A stretch of 64,000 nucleotides of DNA from Tupaia tana (GCA_026018925.1 JAKSZU010000009.1:72202041-72266040); one strand, 5' to 3'; shown: positions 47,163-57,621, counted from the first letter of the stretch. The notes: a model not told the origin generated them from the letters alone. A program made the numbers and translations.

Positions 47163-47421
47163 ATTTTTTTGGAGAGATTTTTGCTATAGAGCACATGCAC
47201 TCGCCAAAAAGACAGAAAGAGACAGAGAGATAGAAAGCAAGAAATCACCCCCCCAGGGAGGATGGCCACACCACAATCCCTTCTCCTCCATTCTCCTCTC
47301 AGGATCTTGGGCACTCACACACACTTGACCGGCATGAGTTTAAGCCACTGGGTCCAGGACTTGAACCACGGTCAGCTACATGAGAGTTCAGCGACATAGC
47401 CATTACGCTAACTGCTGGTCC
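47163..47421 (-). mobile_element. SINE-A
   Basis: Reverse copy, ACGCTAACTGCTGGTCCCC head end. Confidence 0.9.
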
Positions 47422-47851
47422 CCACTTGATTTTTTATATAGTGATAAATGTCTTCTATGTATAGATATCCACTTTTCCCAACACCATTTTCCAACTCCAA
47501 TGAATGTTCTTGGCACTTTTGTGAAAAATCAATTAACCAGTTGATTAGGCTACATGTATGAGGATTTATTTCTGGGTTCTCTATTCTGTTCCATTGCACT
47601 ATGTATCTGTGTTTGCATAAGTATCATGCTGTTTTTGTTACTACAGCTTTGTAGTCTATTTTGAAGTGAGGCAGTGTGATGTTGTCAGGTTTGCTCTTAT
47701 TGTACAGGATTGCTTTTGACTATTCAAGATCTTTTGTGATTCCATACATTTAAAATTGCTATTTTCTATTTCTGTAAAAAATGCCACTAGTATTTTGGTA
47801 GGAAAGGCATAGAATCTGTAGAGCACTTTTTATAGTATCAACATTTTAAAT

Positions 47852-48090
47852 ATGAGCCTGTTATGGTGGCACAGCAGTAATGCAATGCTCTGGAGTATTG
47901 AAAGACATATGGAAGATCAAGGTTTGGTTCCCAGGCTGAGTAGTACATGCTAGGCATGGGTGTGGTTGTGATCCTGACTGGCTAGGAAAACCTGGGAGAG
48001 GGAATTGTGGCATGAAACCCTGTTGATGGCACTTGACTTTCTTTCTTTCTTTTTCCCTGTGCCTCTCGCTGTCCTGAAAAAAAATATGTA
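47852..48090 (+). mobile_element. SINE-D
   Basis: CCTGTTATGGTGGCACAGCAGTAATGC head, AAGGTTTGGTTCCCAGG B box, ATCCTGACTGGCTAGGAAAACC, then a (TTTC)n-rich 3' part. Confidence 0.7.
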
Positions 48091-48480
48091 AACTTAAAAA
48101 TAGTTTCCTAGGTCTTACTGGTACTTCAGGCAGTGAATACACAACTTTTCTGAAATCACTAAGCCACTATGAATTGACCAACTCCTCAGTAATCAAATAT
48201 TTCCCTGAAAGCCTACACACAATGAGGCTTTTGGTCAGTCAAAATTACCTTTTCAATAACCTCCAACTCTGGGCCTTTGGACTTGTCATAAATTTTCATA
48301 CCTATTCGTGTATGAGGGAAAGTCCCTAACAGTCAGACTCAACTTTGTGCAAATCATCAGAGACTGAAAAAGGAGTAGTAATACATAAATAAACATAACT
48401 TCTCTCAATCTAGTCTTTTCTGTATAAACATCAGCCACAGCAGCTAAACAATAGAGTCTTTAGTTGACATGTTTTTTAGA
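48091..48480. other. No recognisable feature
   Basis: Unique-looking, no supported ORF. Confidence 0.35.
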
Positions 48481-48490
48481 ATATTCTTTG

Positions 48491-48745
48491 GGGACCAGCA
48501 GTTGGCATAATGGCTATGTTGCTGGACTCCCATGTAGTCGACCACGGTTCGAGTCCCGGACCCGATAGCTTAAACTCATGCTGGGTGCATGTGCATGCAT
48601 GCCCAAGATCCCTAAGGGAGAATGGAGGAGAAGGGATTGAGGCGTGGTCATCCCCCTCGTGGGGTGATTTCTTGCTTTCTGTCTCTGTCTCTCTCTGTCT
48701 TTCTGGCGACTGCACGCACCCTATAGCAAAAACCTCTCAAAAAAA
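48491..48745 (+). mobile_element. SINE-A (young)
   Basis: GGGGACCAGCAGTTGGCATAATGG head. AATATTCTTTGG precedes and AATACTCTTTGA follows. Confidence 0.92.
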
Positions 48746-48813
48746 AAATACTCTTTGAATTAGAAGGTTCTTACTCATGTATAACTTTTTTTGCCTTAGT
48801 GAAAATATATATT

Positions 48814-49055
48814 TGAGTCCCGGCTGTGCTAACACAATTGGTAGGGTGCTGCTGTAGTGACTGGGGCTGCATAGCAGGCTCCAGTTCTGGTCCCACTCAA
48901 CCTAAAAAGGCCAGGTGTTGTGGCACATGACTATGCTCCTAGCTAATTTGGAGGCTAGAGATGGACGATCATGACATGACAAGCCCCATTCAAAAATCAC
49001 CCTCTTCCCCTTCCTTTTTCTTCCTCCCATCACCCTTTAAATAAAAAGAAAAATT
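48814..49055 (+). mobile_element. Chimeric tRNA/7SL-like SINE
   Basis: First half: tRNA-like with A box TTGGTAGGGTGC and B-box-like CCAGTTCTGGTCCC. After ACCTAAAAA the second half reads GGCCAGGTGTTGTGGCACATG, CTCCTAGCTAATTTGGAGGCTAGAG, the order of the 7SL RNA/Alu left domain (GGCCGGGCGCGGTGGC, TAGTCCCAGCTACT, GGGAGGCTGAGG). It ends with a CT-rich tract and A-rich tail. 7SL-derived SINEs are known in primates, rodents and tree shrews, and tRNA-7SL chimeras in tree shrews. Confidence 0.65.
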
Positions 49056-49422
49056 TAAATTTGTCATTATCTTTACTTTCTATGAAGTCCTATTACTTTC
49101 TCCCTCATTTTCTTCTATTTGTCATAAAAGTATTGAATTCTGCTATTCTTCTTTCACTACCCAAGGAAGAGGAAACTCATGGCTGAATATACTCCAAACA
49201 GATGTATTAAAACCACTTTAGAAAATCTTTGCTTTATCTTCACCAGTAATATCTTAAAACTGAAAAAAGACAACTGAGCATAATATACTACAACAGATCT
49301 CACTTTGTCACCTAAATTTGACCCCTTACCAATGAACAAATCTGTCTAGATGGCAGAGCTCATGACCCCACCAGTTCTTGTCAGTTAACAAGAGTTAAGG
49401 GTATTAAAAGTCATACTGACAG

Positions 49423-49682
49423 TTGGATCAGGTCTGAGGCGCAGTGATGATGCACCACTCAGGAGAAGCTGGATCCCACATGGCAACTATGGTTTAAATT
49501 TCTGGCCCATCAGCCTGAAACATGATGGACATGTGTGTGAGTACTCAAGATCTTATGGGCTGGAGAACTGGAAGAAGGGGATCAGACCAGACCCTGTGAA
49601 GGGTACTTCTCTTCTCTGTCTCTCTCACTCAATCTCATGTGTGTGTGATCATGCTCTTTCATAAATAAAGGGAAAAACATAT
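49423..49682 (+). mobile_element. SINE-D, inserted in ERV pol
   Basis: TCTGAGGCGCAGTGATGATGC head. ATACTGACAG (49413-49422) and ATACTGATAG (49683-49692) are the TSD and rejoin the pol reading. Confidence 0.8.
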
Positions 49683-50444
49683 ATACTGATAGTAGATATG
49701 CTTTTGGGATAGTACTTGATTTTGTAATGCTTTGGAATCAAGGTTCTGAATCTCAACAAGAGCTCCAATTAAAAATTTTCAGCCCATTTAAAACCTTTGA
49801 GTGCTTCCCAAGGAAATTACTATTAGAAAAGTAGGAGTAAAAGCCTTGCTATTCATTGTGCTACATAGCCCCCCCAATCATAGTTCTCCTGATAACTCAA
49901 GAGGCTAAATCTATGAAGAAGTTCAAAGAGGCTATTATATCATAGAATCCTACAAATTTTGTTCAGATTAAGAAAAAGCATTATATGGATGCAATTGGCA
50001 AGGGTAATATCTGCTGATCTGAGGATGACAACTTAGTAGCACAGGATATCTAATGGAATCTTATAAAAATTTTATGTCAAATTACCAACCATAAGAGGGA
50101 AATTTGGCCACTGTCCTTAATCAACATTGTCTGGACTTGGTTAAAATTGATGATGGTGGCTGTGTTATATATTTCATTTGTCACCAGCATAATCCTAATA
50201 AAATTGTAAAGGTGGGCATAGACAAGAGCCTAAATCTTACACTTTTGAATGCCTCCAAATGGATTTAATACAGGTACTCTCTGAAATAGATTTCAACTAT
50301 GTCTTGGTCATAGTTTGCTTATTCTCAGGATCTATTAAACTTTACCTTGCTAGAGAGCTATGGCTTTAATTGTAGCCCTAATTTAATTGATTTTGTGTTT
50401 CAACCTCACAGAATCTTTTTAGTGTCAGAAATGTTCTTTTAATG

Positions 50445-50736
50445 TTACTTTTGTTTCTTTCTTTTTCTTTTTTAGTTGCCAGAGGGTACATGCACTCGCC
50501 CAAGGCAGACAGGGAGAGAGGGGGAGAAAGTGAGAGAGAGACAGAGAGAGAGAGAGAACCCTCTAGTGGGACAAGGTCATTCTGCAAGTCTTTCTCTATT
50601 TCTCTATCCTATCCAGATTTGGAGCTTGCATGTACATGTGGCCAGTATGTGTTTCAAGCCACTAGGGCCAGGACTCAGATCACAGTTAACCATGCTGTAT
50701 CTGGCTTCCTTACCTACTAGGCTATGGGGCTTGCCC
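50445..50736 (-). mobile_element. SINE-B (old), inserted in ERV pol
   Basis: Reverse copy with a long AG tract. GAAATGTTCTTTTAATG-like flanks before and GGAATGTTATTAAAG after. Confidence 0.8.
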
Positions 50737-50912
50737 CAGGAATGTTATTAAAGAGATTTGACAAGCACTGCTACTTACTCTGAAACTTAACTGTCCACAT
50801 CACCTACAATTTTCAGAAAAGATAGAACAAGTAGAATTCTATAACTTGAATTCTCAGAACTCTGTACTTCCATGGCCACTGGCAGTGTCATTAGCTTTAA
50901 TAATAATGAAAT

Positions 50913-51108
50913 TGGAGCCAGCAGATGGCATGATGGTTAAAGGCACTGGATTCCCACATCCCACCCGACCATGGTTCGAGTCCTAGACCTGGCGACTTAC
51001 TTTCTCACTTTCTCTCTCTCTCTCTCTCTCACTCTGTCCCTCTCTGGTCAAATTGAAATAAACAAATGAATAAATAAATAAATAAAGTTAAATAAAATAA
51101 TTCTTTTT
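50913..51108 (+). mobile_element. SINE-C (short form)
   Basis: TGGAGCCAGCAGATGGCATGATGG head with a CCCACATCC duplication, B box GGTTCGAGTCCTAG, (TC)n then (AATA)n. Confidence 0.82.
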
Positions 51109-51121
51109 AAAAAATGAGATT

Positions 51122-51380
51122 GGGACCAGCAGTTAGCGTAATGGCTATGTCGCTGGACTCCCATGTAGTCCACCACGGTTCGAGTCTTGGACCCGGTGGC
51201 TTAAACTCACACCGGGCGCGTGTGCGTGCGTGCCCAAGATCCCTAGAGGAGAATGGAGGAGAAGGGATTGCGGCGTGGCCATCCCCCCTGGGGGGTGATT
51301 TCTCGCTTTCTATCTCTCTGTCTCTCTCTGTCTGTCTGGCGAGCGCACGCGCCCTATAGCAAAAACCTCTCCAAAAAAAA
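51122..51380 (+). mobile_element. SINE-A (young)
   Basis: TSD AAAAAATGAGATT at 51109-51121 and 51381-51393. Near-consensus, one of the best copies to define the family. Confidence 0.95.
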
Positions 51381-51534
51381 AAAAAATGAGATTAATTCCT
51401 TCTAAGACATATTCTTTCTCCGCCTTATCAAGTTAGTTGAGTTGGTATCCAAATGGTGACTTAGTAACCAACTCATCCATGAATCTGGTAATATCACTTC
51501 ATAGTCTAGACACCACATTATTGTAAGACATGGT

Positions 51535-51690
51535 CAGATGACAGCAGGTTGCATGGTAGTTTAGGGCACTGGACTCCCACATGGCTGACCACGGTTTGAG
51601 TCCTTGACCTGGAGGCTTGCTTTCTTAGTCCCTCCCCCTCACTCTCTTGTCACATTAAAATAAATAAATAAATATAGTTAAATAAAATAA
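51535..51690 (+). mobile_element. SINE-C (short form)
   Basis: ACAGCAGGTTGCATGGTAG head, ACGGTTTGAGTCCTTG B box, short CT tail, (AATA)n. Confidence 0.78.
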
Positions 51691-52109
51691 TTCTAAAAAA
51701 GACTTGACCAAATACTATAAAGGGGTCAAGCAATGCACTCAAAATTATGAGAAGATAGAAGCAATCTTTCTTCATTATCCCCCTAAATAATCATTCTGTT
51801 ACCTAATACCCAAAGACTTAGTTATGTGAAAGAGACATAAGATAAGGATAGCCTTCAAATTCTGATGGTGTGGAACTTATTAGATTTACAGCAGTGAAAC
51901 TCCAGGCAATTTATCCTTGGATTCATGTCTCTCCATTAAAGATATTTAAACTATTTTCAAATCACAAGTAAGTTCCTACCTCTGCATTCACATCCTCTCT
52001 CATTTTTACAATGATTGTAGCTGGACATTTGTTTCATTTCTATTCCATTATTTTTGTGGGGTCTCAGAAAGGAGAAGATATAAATACACATGGGAAAAAA
52101 ACTTCCATC

Positions 52110-52367
52110 GTTTTAAAGTTTTTGCCATAGAGTGCATACACTTGATGGGGAGAGAGACAGAGAAAGACAGAAAGAGGGAAAGTGAGAAATTGTGCCCCAG
52201 GGAGAATGGCCATGCCACAATCCCCTCCCCTCCATTCTCTTCTCAGGACCCTGGAAACTCATACACATGCACCCAGCATGAGTTTCAAGTCCTGGATTCG
52301 GCACTCGAACTATGGTCAGCCATATGGTAATACAGAGCCCTAACCACCATGCCACCTATGAGCATCC
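52110..52367 (-). mobile_element. SINE-B (old)
   Basis: Reverse copy with the tRNA head end degraded (CACCTATGAGCATCC). Confidence 0.8.
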
Positions 52368-52380
52368 AAAATCCTCCATT

Positions 52381-52530
52381 TTGGGGGCTAACATGTGCCA
52401 TGATGGTTAAGGCACTGGACTTATATGGCCAACAATTGTTCAAGTTTCCAGACCCGATGGTTGTTTTCTTGCTTTCTCTCTCTCTGTTTCTCTCTGGTGA
52501 GCATGTGTGCCTTACAGCAAATTGGAAGAT
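52381..52530 (+). mobile_element. SINE-B/C intermediate
   Basis: GGGGGCTAACATGTGCCATGATGG head, CT-rich middle, TCTGGTGAGCATGTGTGCCTTACAGC end, with most of the body missing. Confidence 0.7.
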
Positions 52531-52589
52531 AATACTTGATAAAATTAAATAAATAATTATTTTTTAAAAAAATTCTCCATTTTAAGTCA

Positions 52590-52990
52590 TAAGTTTCGGT
52601 GAGTTTTTAATTGCTCCATAATATTGTAGAATGTTTATTTATTTCTCCTACAAATGAAGAAAATCATCAAGTGCTAGAAAAAGTTCATACTGACTTCCAT
52701 CTCCAGACCCCTGACCTAACAGACACTGAGGCAGGACCCCCGCTCCAGCTCCAGCCCTGGCACCCTCAGCACCAGCAAACCTCTATCTCTGTCAGCCAGG
52801 TAGGCTTTCTTTTTTCCTTCTCTTCTTCTTTCATTTGTTAATTTCACACTTCTCCTTAACAACCAGAACCGCCCTCAACTCTACAGCAGACCCCATCTTC
52901 ATCTCCATACTCCTGGTAAAATTTTTCTTTATTCTCATTCTTTCTTCCCTCTTATTTGGTCCTCTCTTACTCTCTCTCCACCCTCCCAGA
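52590..52990 (+). other. Possible ERV env leader region
   Basis: After the pol remnant, one frame gives a hydrophobic leader-like run (KFFFILILSSLLFGPLLLS, about 52918-52975) and a GTAGGC donor-like site near 52800. This may be the env start of the same ERV. Weak. Confidence 0.3.
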
Positions 52991-52999
52991 GGGACTAGA

Positions 53000-55415
53000 T
53001 AGGTCTAAAATCACAGTTCTGAAATACCCTAGTAATGTAAGACTCCCTGAGGTCTTCCCTTTTACTGAACCACCTGCAAAAAAGGCGATACTGCTCTTCA
53101 GACACCTGAATAGAATACTCCTCCTTGGACCACATTGCTAAACAAAACAGAAGAGAGATGTTGGCACTGATAAGTCCACAGCAAAGGGGAAAAACACTTG
53201 CTCCTAGTCAAAGAAACATTCTCCTAAAAGGTATTCCAAAGCAAATACATCTTCCAATGGCTAGAAGTAGAAGAAGAGCCTCAGGTCTAAATAAACCAGA
53301 AAATATGTCTCCATCAAAAGAACACAGTGAGTCCATTCCATTTCTCAAAAAAACAGGAAGTTACCATAATGTCAGAGAAAGAATTTAGAACATTCATGGT
53401 GACAAAAGAGATAAGGAACTACAGTAGATTAGGAAGTCCTTCCATGATATGAAAGAAGAAATGAACACACTAGGAAAGAATCAGACGGAATTATTAGAGA
53501 TGAAGTCTGTACTACAGGAAATCAAAAGCTATCTCAAAAGTATTAAAAATTGATTAGACTATGCTGAAGATCAAATCTCTAACGTGGAAGATAAAATCTC
53601 TGACCTAGACAAAACCACCAAAAAGATAAAGAAAATAACAAAATAAATGAGGATAATATACGATAAATACTAGATTCCATTAGACATCCTAACATCCAAA
53701 TAATTGGTATCCCAGAAGGTGAAGAAACTAATAAGGGCATGGAAAATCTATTCCATGAAATCCTGGAAGAAAATTTCCCAAGTCTAGAGAAGCACTCAAC
53801 CATCCAGACCCAAGAAATACAAAAGACCCCAAATAGAATGAATCGAAGAAGATCTTCCCCAATGCACATCTTAGCCAGACAGGCAAAAAACACAGATAAA
53901 GACAAGATACTAAAACTGGCAAGAGAGAAACAACAAGTGACTTACAAAGGTCATCCCATCAGGCTAACACCAGACCTCTCAATGGAAATGATGCAAGGAA
54001 GGACAGAAAGGGAAGACGTATTGAAAGTGTTAAGAGAGAAACAATTTCAACCAAGATTGTTATATCCTGCAAGATTATCCTTCATATGAGAAAAAATGTT
54101 TAAAATTTTCTCAAACAAAACCTGAAAGAATTCACCAACACCAGATGTGCTCTTCAAGAAACCCAGAAGAGAGTACTGTTCCAGGAAAACTAAAGAATGA
54201 ACAGCCAGAAACAAAGGAATAAAAGACAACCAAGACAATGGCCAACTTAAACGTTGGGACAGGTTTGGTAACATCGATAATAACTTTGAATGTGAATGGA
54301 TTAAATTTACCAATCAAGAGACATAGACAGGCTCAATGGATTGTGAAACGGAAACCCTATATTTGTTGCTTATAGGACACTCACCTCATGGATAAAGACA
54401 AACATAGATTGAAAGTGAAGTTTTGGAAAAGGTTTTCCATGCAAATGGGAAACAAAATAGAGTCGTGATACTAATTTCTGACAAAATAGGCTTTAAAACA
54501 AAAAACTGTTCAAAGAGACAAAGAAGGGCACTATATTGTAGTAAAAGGGTCAATTGATCGAGAAGATATAACGCTTATAAATATCTATGCTCCTAACACA
54601 GGAGCATCCAAATATGTGAAGGAAAGACTGTTAGATCTAAAAGGGGAGACAGACTGAAACACACTAATTGTTGGAGACCTGTACACAACATTATCCCCTC
54701 TGGACAGATCATCTAGACAAAAAATAGCTAAAGAGAAAAAGGATCTAAACGATACCATAAATCAAATGGACTTAACAGACATCTATAAAACTTTCCCTCC
54801 AAAAACCATAAGATACATTTTTTTTCTCACCCCCACATGGAACCTTTTCAAAGATTGACCACATGATAGGGCACAAGGCAAGCCTCTATAGATTCAAAGG
54901 CATAAAAACTATATCCAGCATCTTCTCCAACTATGATGGAATTAAACTTGAGTTTAATTTCAAGAGAAATCCTCAAAAATATTCAAATACATGGAAACTA
55001 AATAACCCACTCCTAATTGACTCCACAACTACTGAAGAAATAAAGACTGAAATCAAGACTCATGGAAGCCCGTGACAATGAGGACACAAGTTTCCATAAT
55101 CTTTGGAACACTGCTAAAGCATTCGTAAGACAGAATTTCATAGCAATTAGTGCACATACGAAGAAGATGGAAAGAAAGCAAATGGATCATCTAACATCAT
55201 GCCTCAGAAAATTGGAAAAGCAACAGCAAAACAATCCAGAAAACTCCAGGAGAAAGGAAGTAATAAAGATAGGAGCATAAATAAATGAAATAAAAAATAA
55301 ACAGACTATGCAGAAAATAAATGAAAGTAAAAGCTGGTACTTTGAAAAGATAAACAAAATCAATATACCACTAGCGAGACTTATTACGAAGAAGAGAAAA
55401 AGAAACCAAGTGAAT
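53000..55415 (+). mobile_element. Plus L1, 5' part: ORF1 and endonuclease
   Basis: ORF1 starts near 53125 (MDHIAKQNRREMLALISP) and is broken by several stops in its coiled-coil part. Its RNA-binding and C-terminal region continues at 53739-54089 (MENLFHEILEENFPSLEKH). ORF2 begins near 54238 (ATGGCCAACTTAAACG) with the endonuclease start TLNVNGLNLPIKRHRQAQW, again with stops. It is cut at 55415 by the ERV and resumes at 58013. Confidence 0.88.
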
Positions 55416-55673
55416 TGTTGTGGTCGGAGGAACGACTCTGGACACCGAGATCTCTTCCGTGATGTTTATTGTTACAGTTTCAGTTGCTTCTCTCCCCCAG
55501 GCTTCCGGGTACGCGCCTTAAATTCCCTCTGGGCCCGCCCTTCCCCAAGTCTCCGGGCGTGTTGGGCTCTGATAGGCCGCTTCTCAGAGTTATGCTAATA
55601 AGGAGTTGTCTTTGAGTCTTAGGTGTTTAGCTCTTATGCCGTAATGGGGCGTCTTCCGGCAAGGGCTTCCACA
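55416..55673 (-). repeat. 3' LTR of the class II ERV
   Basis: On the minus strand it runs TGTGGAAGCC to GACC(A)CAACA. AATAAA (minus) lies at 55465-55470. I count one difference from the other LTR, in TGTTG(T/C)GGTC at base 55421, a change at a CpG. Confidence 0.95.
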
Positions 55674-55692
55674 TCTCCCCCTTTTTGTTTTC
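55674..55692 (-). other. Polypurine tract
   Basis: The minus strand reads AAAAAGGGGGAGA immediately before the 3' LTR, the plus-strand DNA primer site. Confidence 0.85.
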
Positions 55693-55876
55693 TTTGGAGA
55701 GGAGAAGGTAGAGGTCTCGGGCCCCCAGAGAAGAGGACTTATTTACCACCCTGTGTGGGCAGCCAGGGATACCCACTCAGAACAGCCTGTCCACTGTCTT
55801 TTGTGGGGGATGGGATGGTTTAGACAGTAACCCATATGCACCCGGACATGCCTTCCTACTGATCCCAATTAGGGTC

Positions 55877-56410
55877 TCAGTAGTGCAGTGTTGTGCCTCG
55901 CATCCTCTCAATTACTGTAGGGGTCGGTTGTCGCTGGAGGTTGTCAAAGCCGCTGCTCCAGTTATCTGTTATATAAGAAGAAAGCTCTCGAGAAAGGTTA
56001 GCAGATGTGGAAAAGTTGTCATATGGGATGGAGGTGACACAGAGACCTGGGGCATGCCACTCACAGCCCAAACGTGCAAGTCTCCAAAGCGTGTCTACTC
56101 TTTCATCAACGAGATCTAGCCGTTGATTTAGAATCATGATTCCACCGGCTAGGTGACTATTAAGGGCTCTTTGGTGGTCTAAGGCCGTGGCCACGGTGGA
56201 AGAGAGGTTATTTAAAGTGTGTGCAGTTTGTACTGAGATGTACATGGACACTGCTGTGGTGACTGCAGCACTAACAGCCAAAGCCACAGCAGTGACAATA
56301 GCTGCGGTGATACTGAAGTCCCGTTTAGGTCGTGCAGTAGTGAGAAGGGGAGAGATAGTTGAACAAGGAGTTCGACCTGTAACTGACTTTGAACACTCAT
56401 TTGAGATCAC
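55877..56410 (-). pseudogene. ERV env, transmembrane-subunit part
   Basis: An open minus-strand frame of 177 codons. Near residue 30 there is an R-P-K-R furin-type site, followed by an Ala/Val-rich fusion-peptide-like run (residues about 34-55), a heptad-like helix region, then a C...C loop with an LCVTS motif near residue 118 as in betaretroviral TM proteins. The frame stops at 55877 before any membrane anchor, so this is a truncated, soluble-type ectodomain at best. It overlaps the upstream env frame by 14 bases in a different phase, so a frameshift separates SU and TM. Confidence 0.75.
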
Positions 56411-56724
56411 TCACTACCTTCGGACCAGCCGGACCTGTAACTGACTTTTCAAAAAGGTCAGTTGATGACCACGTGAGGTTCGCATAGCCAACTCGGCCAC
56501 CCAATAACATGGACATAGGGGAAAGGTCTGTACAACTTCCGTTGATTCCGCAAAGAAGCCAGATATCAAAAGGGTTTGAGGCCACTGATTGTGTAGGGTT
56601 TTGAAATGTCCAATTATATCCGGGCCAGGTGGAATTTGGAGCTGTGGTGATTTTAGGTGTGAAGGAGAAAAAGAGATGTACAGTCCAAGTAGGGCGCCGA
56701 GCTTGGCAACCCATCCAGGGCCAG
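56397..56724 (-). pseudogene. ERV env, C-terminal surface-subunit part
   Basis: In the frame of a minus ORF spanning 56397-56798, the part from about 56724 looks like the late SU region: Trp-rich with several N-X-S/T sites and a WLLCGINGSC motif like that of betaretroviral SU. The first part of the ORF reads gag sequence in another frame, so the Met at 56798 is not an env start. SU N-terminus and signal peptide are absent. It ends in a stop next to the TM frame. Confidence 0.65.
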
Positions 56725-56725
56725 T

Positions 56726-57333
56726 CTACATCGCCTCGGGTGCCTCTACAAAAACAGGAAATGCTTGGACGGGTCCAAGCTGTCTGGCCTCCCGCCAAGC
56801 GTAGGGGCAGAAAGAAGCTCCGCCTCCCGCTCCTCCCTGCTGTTGCGCAGCTGGACTATAAGGGGGAGGCGGGGCGGAAGGAGGAGGCTGGTCCTCCTCC
56901 TTCTCACTTTCAATGTCCCACCCTTTCACTTCCTCTACCAGTTGTTATACTTCAGAGTCGTTATTATCATCTTTGTCCGCCATTTTAGCGCCTCCGTCTC
57001 CATTTTGTGACTGCATTTCTCGGACTGTTTCTAATTCTTCCTGACTTTCCCGCACGATTTTCACACAGCGCTGATCCTCCAAACAGGCTCGGATCAGTCT
57101 CCATAGGGGTTTTACCCCACCTGAGAGTCTATCTTCCTCTGCCGCCAAGTCTAAATCCCTACCTAGTTTGTCCCAACAAACTGTCATGAGCCGCCCTGAG
57201 TGGAGAAACCAGGGGGCCGTGGCATCTACCTGCTCAATGAAGTGCTGAATGGTCTTATCTCTTAACTTAAGGTCTTGAACTTAAGCAGCGCTTTTAGCGC
57301 TCCTACTATGGGCTGAGAGGGTCCCACACCCAT
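56726..57333 (-). pseudogene. ERV gag, matrix region and PPPY domain, broken
   Basis: The minus-strand ATG at 57333 opens with MG, the myristoylation start, followed by a short frame that ends in a stop after about 23 codons. Matrix-like sequence then continues in another frame (minus 56945-57187), and a third piece (minus 56726-56929) has acidic residues and a Pro-rich PPPY late-domain motif. The reading stops near the gag-env junction at about 56725, before the main capsid domain. At least two frame breaks are visible. Confidence 0.7.
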
Positions 57334-57575
57334 GGCTGTACACCACTTCCCCTCTCCAAGGAGGTCCCCCGTTTACCCTTTACCGGTGCTTCCCGGGGAT
57401 ATTTTCCTGTCCTGGGCTTTCTCCCACTTACGGAGCGCCCGCTATCAATTCCCGTCTCCCTTCCGAGACTACTGCTTCCTGTCCCGGGCTTTCTCCCAAT
57501 CACGGAGCGCCCACTATCAGTTCCCGTCTTCTTTCCGAGACCACTGTTTCCTGTCCCGGGCTTTCTCCCAATCAC
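57306..57575 (-). other. Leader ORF built on 24-residue repeats
   Basis: An 89-codon minus ORF upstream of gag, overlapping the gag ATG in another frame. Because the repeat is 72 bp, it encodes 24-residue units (SVIGRKPGTG... type). It has no known family. It may be a by-product of the repeat, or an upstream ORF affecting gag translation. Confidence 0.4.
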
Positions 57576-57621
57576 GGAGCGCCCACTATCAGTTCCCGTC
57601 TCCCTTCCGAGACCACTGTTT
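57406..57621 (-). repeat. Three 72-bp tandem repeats in the ERV leader
   Basis: Units start at 57406, 57478 and 57550 (CCTGTCC(T/C)GGGCTTTCTCC...). They lie between the primer-binding site and gag, where packaging and dimerisation signals of retroviruses normally sit. Confidence 0.95.

Larger units (their letters stand above)
45601..47850 (-). mobile_element. Older L1 ORF2 fragment
   Basis: Minus-strand phrases PQKLQLGLLYDPVIPSLRIYS (45800-46072) and antisense RT text near 47430-47840. It is interrupted by four SINEs (45650, 46504, 46949, 47163). Confidence 0.8.
49330..52020 (+). pseudogene. Class I ERV pol remnant (RNase H and integrase)
   Basis: Decayed plus-strand pol. An RNase H phrase DSRYAFGIV lies at about 49690, just after a SINE that splits the preceding helix. 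The integrase start is near 50150-50440. The part after 50737 reads CPHHLQFSEKIEQV and then a PWPLAVSLAL-like phrase, and the GPY-type C-terminal motif TAVKLQ...PWIHVSPLK lies near 51890-51950. Stops are frequent, so no protein can be made. Motif style fits gammaretrovirus-like (class I) ERVs. It is interrupted by five SINEs. Confidence 0.75.

Noticed and set aside
53579-53922. Minus-strand ORFs of 108 and 64 codons
   Set aside because: Antisense of the L1 ORF1 region on the plus strand.
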